Assembly: GCA_052035955.1 (NCBI GenBank)
Contig: JBPOHD010000038.1
Coordinates: 1-56,918 of the forward strand
Length of the DNA stretch: 56,918 bases
Source of the DNA: JAEUNJ01 sp052035955
GTDB taxonomy: Bacteria > Pseudomonadota > Gammaproteobacteria > Burkholderiales > Rhodocyclaceae
Direction of reading: 5' to 3'
Below, piece by piece: positions 1 to 7,110 of this stretch (the first letter of the stretch is position 1; each line of letters opens with the position of its first letter). The notes under the pieces are model-generated. The model ran no database searches. It saw nothing but the letters and a program-made list of their open reading frames with translations, and was not told the origin of the DNA. The position numbers were made by a program, and so were the translations under genes.

Positions 1-456
1 AAGCGGGCCCTGCGGGTCGGCAAGATCACCCTGGCCGCCCTGGAGGCCGTGCTGGCCCTCTACCGGGACCCGGATCGCCTGGCCGAGCGCCTGACCACCC
101 TCCGGCTGCTGACGCGGCCGGAAGCCGGGATCCGCGCCCAGGCCGAACGCCTGCTGCCGGCCCTCGCCGCCGCCCTGGCCCGGCTGCCCGTGGCGGTCGC
201 GGTCGAGGCCATGAACAGCCAGATCGGTTCCGGCTCCCTGCCGGTGGACCGGCTGCCCTCGGCCGGCCTGGTGGTGCGCCCGACGGGCCGCAAGGCCGGC
301 GTGCTGCACCGGATAGAGGCCGCCCTGCGCGGCCTGCCGCGGCCGGTGATCGGCCGCATCGCCGACGACGCCCTTGCCCTGGACCTGCGCTGCCTGGCCG
401 CCGACGAGGAAGCGGAATTCGCCGGGCAGTTGGCGACGCTGGCGACGGGTGGATAG
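1..456 (+). CDS. selA: L-seryl-tRNA(Sec) selenium transferase, C-terminal part (SelA)
   Basis: The reading frame is open from the first base, so the 5' part, including the PLP-lysine domain, lies outside the window. The visible 151 residues match the C-terminal domain of SelA: an opening KRALRVGKITLAALEAVL, then LYRDPDRLAERLTTLRLL, then GSGSLPVDRLPSAGLVV. SelA is a PLP-dependent enzyme that converts seryl-tRNA(Sec) to selenocysteinyl-tRNA(Sec) with selenophosphate. It normally sits directly upstream of selB. Here 3.5 kb of other genes separate the two, and a palindromic repeat begins about 20 bases after the stop codon. Formate dehydrogenase genes often precede selA in related bacteria, but nothing upstream is visible. 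Family assignment is firm. Confidence 0.93.
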   Translation, partial: KRALRVGKITLAALEAVLALYRDPDRLAERLTTLRLLTRPEAGIRAQAERLLPALAAALARLPVAVAVEAMNSQIGSGSLPVDRLPSAGLVVRPTGRKAGVLHRIEAALRGLPRPVIGRIADDALALDLRCLAADEEAEFAGQLATLATGG

Positions 457-477
457 CGACACACGATGAAAGTTCGA

Positions 478-627
478 TTCACCGCAGAGGACGCAGAGAG
501 CGCAGAGAAGGGCGGAGAAAGGCAGGATGCCCCGCTACATGCGCGATGCCGGTCCGGGCATGGCTGATTCTTTCGGGGTCGCCATGTTCATGTCTTCCTC
601 TGCGCCCTCTGCGTCCTCTGCGGTGAA
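478..627. repeat. Palindromic repeat element, copy 1
   Basis: The left arm (478-510, beginning TTCACCGCAGAGGACGCAGA) is nearly the exact reverse complement of the right arm (about 595-627, ending CTCTGCGTCCTCTGCGGTGA), with one mismatch and one extra base. About 85 bases separate the arms. A second copy lies at 3847-3980, just before selB. Short dispersed elements with this kind of arm are common in GC-rich proteobacterial genomes. No transposase is encoded, so this is MITE-like or REP-like rather than an insertion sequence. No clear target duplication was seen. Confidence 0.85.
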
Positions 628-791
628 GGGCTCTTCAAACCAGCACCACCGGCGGACCTGGGAGGCTTCGCGCCTCCGTCCGCCAGCCGGCGCAAGCCGG
701 CAACCCTTGCGGACAGCGGATCTTTCGCCGTCCGTCTTATGCCGTGGCGGCTTCCGCTCCACGGCGGCGTGTTCGAATCGGGAGAGATGCA
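628..791 (+). other. Structured leader between repeat copy 1 and the flavoprotein gene
   Basis: This is the rest of the 335-base gap after selA. Three perfect hairpins follow each other. The first, 651-684, pairs GGCGGAC and GGAGGC with GCCTCC and GTCCGCC around a TTCGC loop and has a three-base bulge. The second, 686-701, is GCCGGC-GCAA-GCCGGC. The third, 741-765, is GCCGTGG paired with CCACGGC. None is followed by a T-run, so they do not look like intrinsic terminators. I recognise no known riboswitch. A ribosome-binding site, GGAGAG, sits at 781-786. Confidence 0.55.
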
Positions 792-2156
792 ATGACAAAT
801 GGTTTGCAGGACGCACGACGAAGTTTCCTCAAGGCGGGCGGTGCCCTGGGCCTGGCGGCGGCCACGGCGGCTGTCGCCCAGGTGCCCGGCGCGCCTTTCC
901 TGGTCACCGGCAGCAGCGACGTGCTGATCCCCCGCGGCAAGCAGCGGCGCGTGGTGATCTGCGGCGGCGGCTGGGGCGGGCTGAACGCCGCCAAGCAGCT
1001 GCGCCTGCTGGCGCCGGACCTGGAGGTGGTGCTGCTGGAACGCAACCCGGTGTTCTTCTCCTGCCCCATGAGCAACAAGTGGCTGGTGGACGTGGTGGAC
1101 ACCAACTACCTGACCCACGAATACCTGGCGGTGTCGGAGAAGTACGGCTACCGCTTCGTGCAGACGGAGATCCTCGCCGTCGAGCGGGACAGGAAGCGCG
1201 TCGTCACCGCCGCCGGTTCCCTGGACTATGACTGGCTGATCCTCTCGCCGGGCATCCGCTACAACTACGAGGCCTGGTTCGGCAACGACCGGCGCGCCGC
1301 CGAAGCCACCCGCGCCCGCTTCCCGGCCGCCTACGTCCCCAATGCCGAGCACTTCCGCCTCAAGCAGGCCATCCACGACTTCAAGGGCGGCGAGATGGTG
1401 ATGACGCTGCCGCCGCCGCCCCAGCGCTGCCCGCCCAGCCCTTATGAACGCGCCTGCCTGATCGCCTGGCTGTTCAAGACGAGGAAGGTCAAGGGCCACA
1501 TCACCATCCTCGACCACAAGGACGGCATCCGCCCCATCGGCTACGGCTTCAAGCAGGCCTTCGAGGAACTCTACAAGGACCAGATCACCTACGTGCCCAA
1601 CGCCCAGGTGAAGGAAGTCGATCCCTTCAACAAGGCGATCAGGACGGCGGCCGGCGACTTCCGCTTCGACCATGCAATCCTCATGGCGCCGCACCAGGCC
1701 GGCGACCTGGCCTGGAAGGCCGGCACCATCGGCAAGAACCCGGAAGGCAGGCCCACCGGCTGGTCGGCGGTCGATCCCCTGTTCCTGAACCTCAAGGACA
1801 AGGGCGACCACGGGGAGGATGTTTACGTGATCGGCGACGCCGTGGGCTTCGTCTCGCCCCAGTTCGCCTTCTACCCGAAGGCCGGGCACGTGGCCAACCG
1901 GCACGCGAAGATCGTCGCCCGCTACATCGCCGAGCGGGCCGCCGGCCGCGAGCCGAAATACATCCTGCCCGACAACCTCTGCTACATGATGGTCACCGCC
2001 GACCCGCAGCTCGACATCGCCGTCCAGTTCGACTACAAGGTCGATGACAAGGGAATCATCATCCAGACCCAGATCGACGACAACGAGCGGCGGCCGGAGC
2101 TGGTGGTGGAGGACTTCGGCTGGGCGAAGAACATGTACCAGGACATGTTCGCTTGA
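792..2156 (+). CDS. Tat-exported FAD oxidoreductase, flavocytochrome c sulfide dehydrogenase-like
   Basis: The 454-residue protein has a twin-arginine signal (RRSFLKAGGALG, residues 9-20) and an FAD-binding GGGWGG at 58-63. Flavocytochrome-c/sulfide-quinone-reductase family motifs follow: CPMSNKW (Cys91), RCPPSPYERA (Cys213) and VIGDA (347-351). Cys213 matches the first redox-active cysteine of FCSD. The second, which in FCSD follows the GDA motif, appears to be Val351 here. A periplasmic flavin oxidoreductase acting on sulfur compounds is the family expectation, but the missing cysteine and the absence of a cytochrome subunit gene make classical sulfide oxidation uncertain. The ATG at 792 is chosen over an upstream in-frame ATG at 744 because GGAGAG precedes it and it puts the Tat signal at the N-terminus. 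The stop overlaps the TTG of the next gene. Confidence 0.8.
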   Translation: MTNGLQDARRSFLKAGGALGLAAATAAVAQVPGAPFLVTGSSDVLIPRGKQRRVVICGGGWGGLNAAKQLRLLAPDLEVVLLERNPVFFSCPMSNKWLVDVVDTNYLTHEYLAVSEKYGYRFVQTEILAVERDRKRVVTAAGSLDYDWLILSPGIRYNYEAWFGNDRRAAEATRARFPAAYVPNAEHFRLKQAIHDFKGGEMVMTLPPPPQRCPPSPYERACLIAWLFKTRKVKGHITILDHKDGIRPIGYGFKQAFEELYKDQITYVPNAQVKEVDPFNKAIRTAAGDFRFDHAILMAPHQAGDLAWKAGTIGKNPEGRPTGWSAVDPLFLNLKDKGDHGEDVYVIGDAVGFVSPQFAFYPKAGHVANRHAKIVARYIAERAAGREPKYILPDNLCYMMVTADPQLDIAVQFDYKVDDKGIIIQTQIDDNERRPELVVEDFGWAKNMYQDMFA

Positions 2157-2698
2157 GCCTCACCCGCCTCAGCCGCCTCGCCCGGCTCGCCCTGCCGCTG
2201 CTGGCCTGGGCTGCGCTCCTGCCCGCCGCCCGGGCCGGCAACGGCACCGGCGAACTGAAGCCGGTGGCGGCCGATACCCTCAAGGGACTCTCGGCGCCGG
2301 CCGCCACGCCCCTGGCCCGCGCCCTGGAGAAACACAAGGGCAAGGCCGTGCTGCTCAACTTGTGGGCCACCTGGTGTCCGCCCTGCCGCGAAGAGATGCC
2401 GGCCCTGCAGGAGCTTGCCGACGGCTACGCGGGCCGTCCCTTCGTCCTGCTCACCGTGGCCGTCGGCGACCGGCGCCGGGACGTGGAGGACTTCCTCTGG
2501 GAACGGGGCCTCACGCCCGAGGTGGTCCTGGACCCGGAGCGCGACATCCTGCGCGCCCTCGGCGTGCGCGTGCTGCCCACCAGCTTCCTGCTCGACGCCC
2601 GGCACCGGCCGCGGTGGCGCGTCGTCGGCCCCCTGGGCTGGGAAGGCGCCGCCGCCCGTGCCGCCGTCGAACGACTCATCCCGAAATCCCCCCATTAG
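2153..2698 (+). CDS. TlpA/ResA-like thioredoxin-fold protein, exported
   Basis: This 181-residue protein starts with TTG, overlapping the flavoprotein stop by four bases. It has a hydrophobic signal peptide (LALPLLAWAALLPAARA, about 12-28). A thioredoxin domain follows, with active site WATWCPPC (Cys75 and Cys78) and a cis-Pro segment VLPTSFLLDA. Members of this family reduce or exchange disulfides in the periplasm, often for cytochrome maturation or to serve a neighbouring redox enzyme. Its tight coupling to the flavoprotein suggests a shared task, possibly keeping that enzyme's cysteines reduced or relaying thiols; this is inference. Thioredoxin family is secure, substrate unknown. Confidence 0.82.
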   Translation: MSLTRLSRLARLALPLLAWAALLPAARAGNGTGELKPVAADTLKGLSAPAATPLARALEKHKGKAVLLNLWATWCPPCREEMPALQELADGYAGRPFVLLTVAVGDRRRDVEDFLWERGLTPEVVLDPERDILRALGVRVLPTSFLLDARHRPRWRVVGPLGWEGAAARAAVERLIPKSPH

Positions 2699-2712
2699 GA
2701 GAACCTCCCATC

Positions 2713-3813
2713 ATGGATCGCCGTCATTTCATCAAGACCGCCGCCCTCGCCGCCTCGACCCTCGCCGTCCCCCGCCTCGCATCCGCCGAGCCCGGAGGCT
2801 TCAACCCGTCGCCGGACAACGGCTGGCGCGTCTTCGAGGTCACCACCCGCCTCGAGATCCAGAAGCCCGAGGGCGCCACCCGCGCCTGGGTGCCCCTGCC
2901 CTCCGTGCAGGAGAGCAGCTGGATCCGGCCCATGGGCAACCTCTGGCAGGGCAACGCCGCCGGCTTCCAGGTAGTGCACACCCCCGGCTACGGCACCAGC
3001 CTGCTGAACGCCGAATGGGCGGCCGGCGAAGCCGCGCCGGTGCTCGAGGTCGTCAGCCGCTTCGCCACCCGCGACCGGGCCGTGGACCTGGGCCGGCCGG
3101 ATCGCGTGATGCCCCTGGACAAGGCCCGTTTCGGCCTCTACACCCGGGCCACCGAACTGTTGCCCACCGACGGCATCGTTCGCGAGAAGTCGCGGGAGAT
3201 CACGCGCGGCGCGAAAACCGACCTGGAGAAGGCAAAGGCGATCTACGACTGGGTGGTGGACAACACCTTCCGCAACCCGAAGACGCGCGGCTGCGGCACC
3301 GGTGACATCCGCGCCATGCTCGAGACCGGCAACCTGTCGGGCAAGTGCGCCGACCTGAACGCGCTCTACGTGGGCCTTTGCCGTGCCGCCGGCCTGCCCG
3401 CCCGTGATGTCTATGGCATTCGCGTCGCCGACTCGCGCTTCGGCTACAAGAGCCTGGGCCGCAGCGGCGACATCAGCAAGGCGCAGCATTGCCGCGCCGA
3501 GGTCTGGCTGGCGAACTGGGGCTGGGTGCCGGTGGATCCGGCCGACGTGCGCAAGGTGGTGCTGGAGGAGAAGCCCGGCCTGACGCTGAAGGACGAGGTG
3601 GTGCTCGCCGCCCGCGAGAAGCTCTTCGGCGCCTGGGAGATGAACTGGCTGGCCTACAACTTCTCCCATGACCTGGTCCTGCCCGGGGCGAAGGGCGGCA
3701 AGGTCCCCTTCCTCATGTATCCCCAGGCCGAGAGCGACGCCGGCCGCGCCGACAGCCTCGATCCGGAGGCCTTCCGTTATAAGATCACCGCCCGGGAACT
3801 GACGGGGGCATGA
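2713..3813 (+). CDS. Tat-exported transglutaminase-like protein
   Basis: This 366-residue protein has a twin-arginine signal (RRHFIKTAALAASTLA) and probable cleavage after ASA near residue 25. The C-terminal half is a transglutaminase-like cysteine-protease fold. Cys212 lies in LSGKCADLNALYVG, His259 in QHCRAEVW and Asp275 in WVPVDPAD, which gives a complete Cys-His-Asp triad. Bacterial members are usually peptidases or amidases rather than crosslinkers. A good SD (AGGAGAA) lies 14 bases after the tlpA-like stop, so the three genes look like one transcription unit of periplasmic proteins. The repeat copy 2 starts shortly after the stop. Substrate unknown. Confidence 0.8.
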   Translation: MDRRHFIKTAALAASTLAVPRLASAEPGGFNPSPDNGWRVFEVTTRLEIQKPEGATRAWVPLPSVQESSWIRPMGNLWQGNAAGFQVVHTPGYGTSLLNAEWAAGEAAPVLEVVSRFATRDRAVDLGRPDRVMPLDKARFGLYTRATELLPTDGIVREKSREITRGAKTDLEKAKAIYDWVVDNTFRNPKTRGCGTGDIRAMLETGNLSGKCADLNALYVGLCRAAGLPARDVYGIRVADSRFGYKSLGRSGDISKAQHCRAEVWLANWGWVPVDPADVRKVVLEEKPGLTLKDEVVLAAREKLFGAWEMNWLAYNFSHDLVLPGAKGGKVPFLMYPQAESDAGRADSLDPEAFRYKITARELTGA

Positions 3814-3846
3814 GGGACGGGCGGATGGATAGGCAGCAAATGATCA

Positions 3847-3980
3847 TTCACCGCGGAGGACGCGGAGAGCGCGGAGAAAGCGCGATTTGGGCAATGCCGT
3901 CGATGGCGCAGTCGCGTCTTGGTTCGCTTTGCGACATCGCTCTTGCTTCTCTCTGCGCCCTCTGCGTCCTCTGCGGTAAG
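3847..3980. repeat. Palindromic repeat element, copy 2
   Basis: The left arm (3847-3880, beginning TTCACCGCGGAGGACGCGGA) and right arm (3946-3980, containing CTCTGCGTCCTCTGCGGTAA) face each other like those of copy 1 at 478-627. The left arm carries G where copy 1 has A at three places, so it is not a perfect DNA palindrome; those places would still pair as G-U in RNA. The element ends about 23 bases before selB. Together the two copies bracket the flavoprotein/TlpA/transglutaminase genes. Confidence 0.83.
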
Positions 3981-4003
3981 ACGCCCTTGAACTCGCGCCC
4001 CGC

Positions 4004-5917
4004 ATGATCGTCGGCACGGCGGGTCACATCGACCACGGCAAGACCACCCTGGTGAAGGCCCTCACCGGGGTGGATGCCGACCGCCTGCCGGAGGAGAAGG
4101 CGCGCGGCATCACCCTGGACCTGGGCTACGCCTACGTGCCCCTGGCCTCCGGCGAGGTGCTCGGCTTCGTGGACGTGCCCGGCCACGAGAAGCTGATCCA
4201 CAACATGCTGGCCGGCGCCACGGGCATCGACTTCGCACTGCTGGTGGTGGCGGCCGACGACGGCCCAATGCCCCAGACGCGGGAACACCTGGAACTGATC
4301 GACCTGCTCGGCATCCGGCGCGGCGCCGTGGCGTTGACCAAGGCCGACGCGGTGACGCCGGAACGACGGCTGGCGGCGGAGGCCGAGGTGGCGGCCCTGG
4401 TGGCCGGCACGGCCCTGGACAAGGCCCGCGTGTTCCCGGTCTCCGGCCTCACCGGCGAGGGCATCCCCGCCCTGCGGGACCACCTGGAGGCTGCCGCCGC
4501 CGACATCGGCCAGCGGGAGGCGACGGGCGTCTTCCGCCTGGCGGTGGACCGGGTCTTCACCCTGGCCGGCGTCGGCACCGTGGTCACGGGTACTGCCCAC
4601 TCGGGGCGGGTCGCCGTCGGCGATGCCCTGCGCCTGGAACCGGCCGGCCTCCCGGTCCGGGTGCGCAGCCTGCGGGTGCAGGACGGTCCGGCGACGGAGG
4701 GCCGGGCCGGCCAGCGTTGCGCCCTGGGGCTGACGGGGATCGAGAAGGCCCAGGTGGCGCGCGGCGACTGGGTGGTCGGCGCCTCCATGCCGGGCCCCTT
4801 GCGCCGTTTCCACGCCGAGCTGCGGGTGCCGACCGGCGGTACGGGGCTGGCCCACTGGACGCCCGTCCACGTCCATCTGGGCGCGGCCGACCTCATGGGC
4901 CGGGTCGCGCTGCTGGAAGGGGAAAGGCTGGAACCCGGACTGTCCATGCTGGCGGAAATCCTGCTGGATCGGGAAACCCTGGCCCTGCGCGGCGACCGCT
5001 TCGTGCTGCGCGACACCTCGGCCGCCCGCACCGTGGCCGGCGGGCGGGTGCTGGACATCTTTCCGCCGGCCCGGCACAAGCGCAGCGCCGAACGCCTGGC
5101 CTACCTGGGGGCCCTGGCCGTCGACGACCCGGCGGCGGCCCTGGACCTGGCCCTGGCGCGCCAGGCGGCGGGCGTGGACCTGGGTGCCTTCGCGGCCAAC
5201 TGGAACCTGGATGACGCTTCTGCGGAGGCCCTCTGGCGGCGGCTGGACCTGGTCACCGTCGCCGAAGGGCCTGCCCGTTACGGATACCGGCGAGACGGAT
5301 GGGAGGCCCTGGGAACGCGACTGACCGACGCCCTGGCCCGCGAGCACGAGCGGACCCCCGACATGCAGGGCGTGGAACAGGAGCGCCTGCGCCGCCTGAC
5401 CCTGCCGACCCTGCCGCGGGCGGCCTTCGACCGGCTGCTGGGGGAAAAGCTGGCGGCATGCACCGTGGCCCGCAGCGGCGCCTGGCTGCACCTGCCGGAG
5501 CACCGGGTGGAACTCTCGGCGGCGGACGCGGACCTCTGGCGGGTGTTGCGGCCCCTGCTGGACGCGACGCCCAGGGGGCCGCCCCGGGTCCGCGACGTGG
5601 GCAAGGCCAGCGGCACCCCGGAGGAGGTGGTGCGGCGGCTGTTCAAGCGGGCCGCCCGCTGCGGCCTGCTTTACCCGGTGGCCCACGACCATTTCTTCAC
5701 GACGGAGGCCGTGGCGCAACTGGCGGCCATCGTCGCCGAACTTCACGCAAGCCATGGCGCGGCGCGGGCGGCCGCCCTGCGCGACCGCATCGGCGGCGGT
5801 CGCAAGGTGGCCATCCACATCCTCGAGTTCTTCGACCGCGTCGGCTACACTCGCCGGGTGCGCGACGACCACGTGGTCAGGCAGGCGGGTGCGGCATCGC
5901 CCTGGACAATGTCATGA
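4004..5917 (+). CDS. selB: Selenocysteine-specific translation elongation factor SelB
   Basis: This 637-residue GTPase delivers Sec-tRNA(Sec) to UGA codons followed by a SECIS hairpin. The G1 motif GHIDHGKT is at residues 7-14, then RGITLDLGYAY (switch I, ITLDLG form typical of SelB), DVPGHE (G3) and TKAD (G4). EF-Tu-like beta-barrel domains follow (VFTLAGVGTVVTGTAHSG). The long C-terminal part ends in winged-helix repeats (GTPEEVVRRLFKRAARCGLL and KVAIHILEFFDRVGYTRRV) that bind SECIS. Length is normal for the family. No clear SD precedes the ATG; the repeat element occupies the usual space. tRNA-Sec begins two bases after the stop. Confidence 0.95.
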   Translation: MIVGTAGHIDHGKTTLVKALTGVDADRLPEEKARGITLDLGYAYVPLASGEVLGFVDVPGHEKLIHNMLAGATGIDFALLVVAADDGPMPQTREHLELIDLLGIRRGAVALTKADAVTPERRLAAEAEVAALVAGTALDKARVFPVSGLTGEGIPALRDHLEAAAADIGQREATGVFRLAVDRVFTLAGVGTVVTGTAHSGRVAVGDALRLEPAGLPVRVRSLRVQDGPATEGRAGQRCALGLTGIEKAQVARGDWVVGASMPGPLRRFHAELRVPTGGTGLAHWTPVHVHLGAADLMGRVALLEGERLEPGLSMLAEILLDRETLALRGDRFVLRDTSAARTVAGGRVLDIFPPARHKRSAERLAYLGALAVDDPAAALDLALARQAAGVDLGAFAANWNLDDASAEALWRRLDLVTVAEGPARYGYRRDGWEALGTRLTDALAREHERTPDMQGVEQERLRRLTLPTLPRAAFDRLLGEKLAACTVARSGAWLHLPEHRVELSAADADLWRVLRPLLDATPRGPPRVRDVGKASGTPEEVVRRLFKRAARCGLLYPVAHDHFFTTEAVAQLAAIVAELHASHGAARAAALRDRIGGGRKVAIHILEFFDRVGYTRRVRDDHVVRQAGAASPWTMS

Positions 5918-5919
5918 AC

Positions 5920-6015
5920 GGAAGAGAACGTCCCCCGGTGGGGTGGCCGGTCTTCAAAACCGGCAGGGGCCGCCACGCGGTCCCGGGTGGGTTCGACTCC
6001 CACTCTCTTCCGCCA
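5920..6015 (+). tRNA. selC: tRNA-Sec (anticodon UCA)
   Basis: This 96-nt tRNA has the long eight-base-pair acceptor stem of tRNA-Sec (GGAAGAGA at 5920-5927 paired with TCTCTTCC ending at 6011), then discriminator G and an encoded CCA. The anticodon stem is GCCGGT/ACCGGC around the loop CTTCAAA, with anticodon TCA at 5954-5956. A long variable arm and the T-loop GGTTCGACTCCC follow. It reads UGA as selenocysteine. It lies directly between selB and the GcvH-like gene, so it is probably processed from a selB transcript. No separate promoter was recognised. Confidence 0.95.
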
Positions 6016-6035
6016 ATCGGGCGCATGACTTGAGC

Positions 6036-6494
6036 ATGGCACGAGAGACCTTCCGCGGCACCGTTCCCCGGGACCGGCTCTACGACCCCGACCAGGACAT
6101 GTGGGTGGCCGGCGACGGCGAGGGCGTGACGGTGGGTGCCACGGCCTTCGGCCTTTTCCTGGCCGGCGAGATCATCGGCTTCACGGGCAAGCCGCGCGGC
6201 GGCGCCGTGGAGCGGCACCGGGGACTGGGAACGGTGGAGTGCGCCAAGACGGTCCTCGCCGTGCGCTCCCCCCTGAGCCTGGAGAACCTGGAAGCCAACG
6301 AGGCCGCGGAGGAGATGCCCGGCATGATCAACGGCGACCCCTACGGCGGGGGCTGGTTGGCGCGCGGGCGACCGACTGCCTGGGATGCCGAGAGGGCGCT
6401 GCTGGTGGACGCGGCCGCCTACCGGGCACGCATCCTGGCCATCGAGCCGGGGGCGGAGATCCTGGACGGCGACGATCGCCCGGAGGAGCCATGA
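6036..6494 (+). CDS. GcvH-like lipoyl-carrier protein
   Basis: This 152-residue protein resembles glycine cleavage H protein. The segment GTVECAKTVLAVRSP matches the lipoylation loop, with Lys71 at the lipoyl position, and NEAAEEMPGMINGDPYGGGW matches the H-protein C-terminal signature. No other glycine cleavage genes are present. GcvH-like proteins outside the glycine cleavage system serve as lipoate-binding proteins, for instance in sulfur-oxidising heterodisulfide-reductase-like systems. It starts 20 bases after tRNA-Sec and overlaps the DsrE-like gene by four bases (ATGA). A sulfur- or selenium-carrier role is inference from this linkage; a moonlighting H protein is the alternative. Confidence 0.82.
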   Translation: MARETFRGTVPRDRLYDPDQDMWVAGDGEGVTVGATAFGLFLAGEIIGFTGKPRGGAVERHRGLGTVECAKTVLAVRSPLSLENLEANEAAEEMPGMINGDPYGGGWLARGRPTAWDAERALLVDAAAYRARILAIEPGAEILDGDDRPEEP

Positions 6495-6877
6495 GCGCGC
6501 AAAAAACCCGGCTGGCCCTCCTCCTGTGGTCGGCCGACCCGGACCGGCCGGAACTCTGCGCCGCCCCCTTCGTGCACGCGACGGCGGCGGCCGCCATCGA
6601 CTGCGAGGTGGAGATCCATTTTTCCGGCCGTGCCGTCCGCCTGCTGGTGGCCGGCGTCGCGGACCGGCTGCACCCCTCGTCGGAACGGGAGGTTTCGGTG
6701 CTCCACTTCATGCGCCAGGCCGCCGATCTGGGGGTGACATTCCTGGCCTGCGCCATGGCCCTGAAGGCCCATGTGGCGGACGGAGAGACCCTGATCCCCG
6801 AATACGGGGGTACCGCCGGGGCGGCGGCCTTCGTGGCCCGGGCCCTCGATCCGGACTGGGCCACCCTGGTCTACTGA
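6491..6877 (+). CDS. DsrE/TusD-like small protein
   Basis: This 128-residue protein has the DsrE-like pattern: an N-terminal strand (TRLALLLWSADPD), a second strand EVEIHFSGRAVRLLV, and a conserved-type cysteine (Cys87) in DLGVTFLACAMALKAH. In DsrE and TusD the equivalent cysteine carries a persulfide in sulfur relay. The gene is translationally coupled to the GcvH-like gene. Family membership is likely but the sequence is divergent. The position next to tRNA-Sec raises the possibility of a selenium or sulfur relay role, which cannot be shown from sequence alone. Confidence 0.7.
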   Translation: MSAQKTRLALLLWSADPDRPELCAAPFVHATAAAAIDCEVEIHFSGRAVRLLVAGVADRLHPSSEREVSVLHFMRQAADLGVTFLACAMALKAHVADGETLIPEYGGTAGAAAFVARALDPDWATLVY

Positions 6878-7050
6878 GACACCGCCGCCCTTTCCCGCCC
6901 CCTGCAGGCGGCGGACGCGCCGCCAACCGCGCTCGCGCAGCGCGGCGCACGAGCGGTTCGAGGACCGCCTGGGCGACCTTCCCTTGGCCGTCCGCGCCTA
7001 CCCACGCGGGACACGACCACGCTGATCGCACGGGTATTCCGTCGGCAATC

Positions 7051-7072
7051 TTCCCGTCAATGGGAATACACT
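7051..7072 (+). promoter_or_regulatory. Candidate sodC promoter with a palindromic operator
   Basis: A perfect inverted repeat, TTCCC-N6-GGGAA (7051-7066), directly abuts a -10-like TACACT (7067-7072), 38 bases before the sodC ATG. It would lie in the -35/-10 spacer, where a bound protein would block polymerase. No good -35 is visible. The regulator is unknown. Confidence 0.4.
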
Positions 7073-7110
7073 AGCCGCGCGTTCCACAACCCCCGACGGA
7101 GGAAGAAAAA

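Noticed and set aside
741..780. tRNA-like T-loop sequence GTTCGAATC before the flavoprotein gene
   Set aside because: The flanking bases cannot form a T-stem and no acceptor or anticodon arm is present.
2154..2156. TGA at the end of the flavoprotein gene as a possible selenocysteine codon, given the sel genes nearby
   Set aside because: A TTG start with a normal signal peptide overlaps this TGA, and the flavoprotein already has the length of its family. No SECIS-like hairpin was apparent after it.
3848..5872. Open frame of 674 codons antisense to selB
   Set aside because: The composition is that of a codon-complement shadow (Gln/Gly/Arg/His-rich) and the C-terminal end reads through the palindromic repeat. 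selB is clearly the gene.
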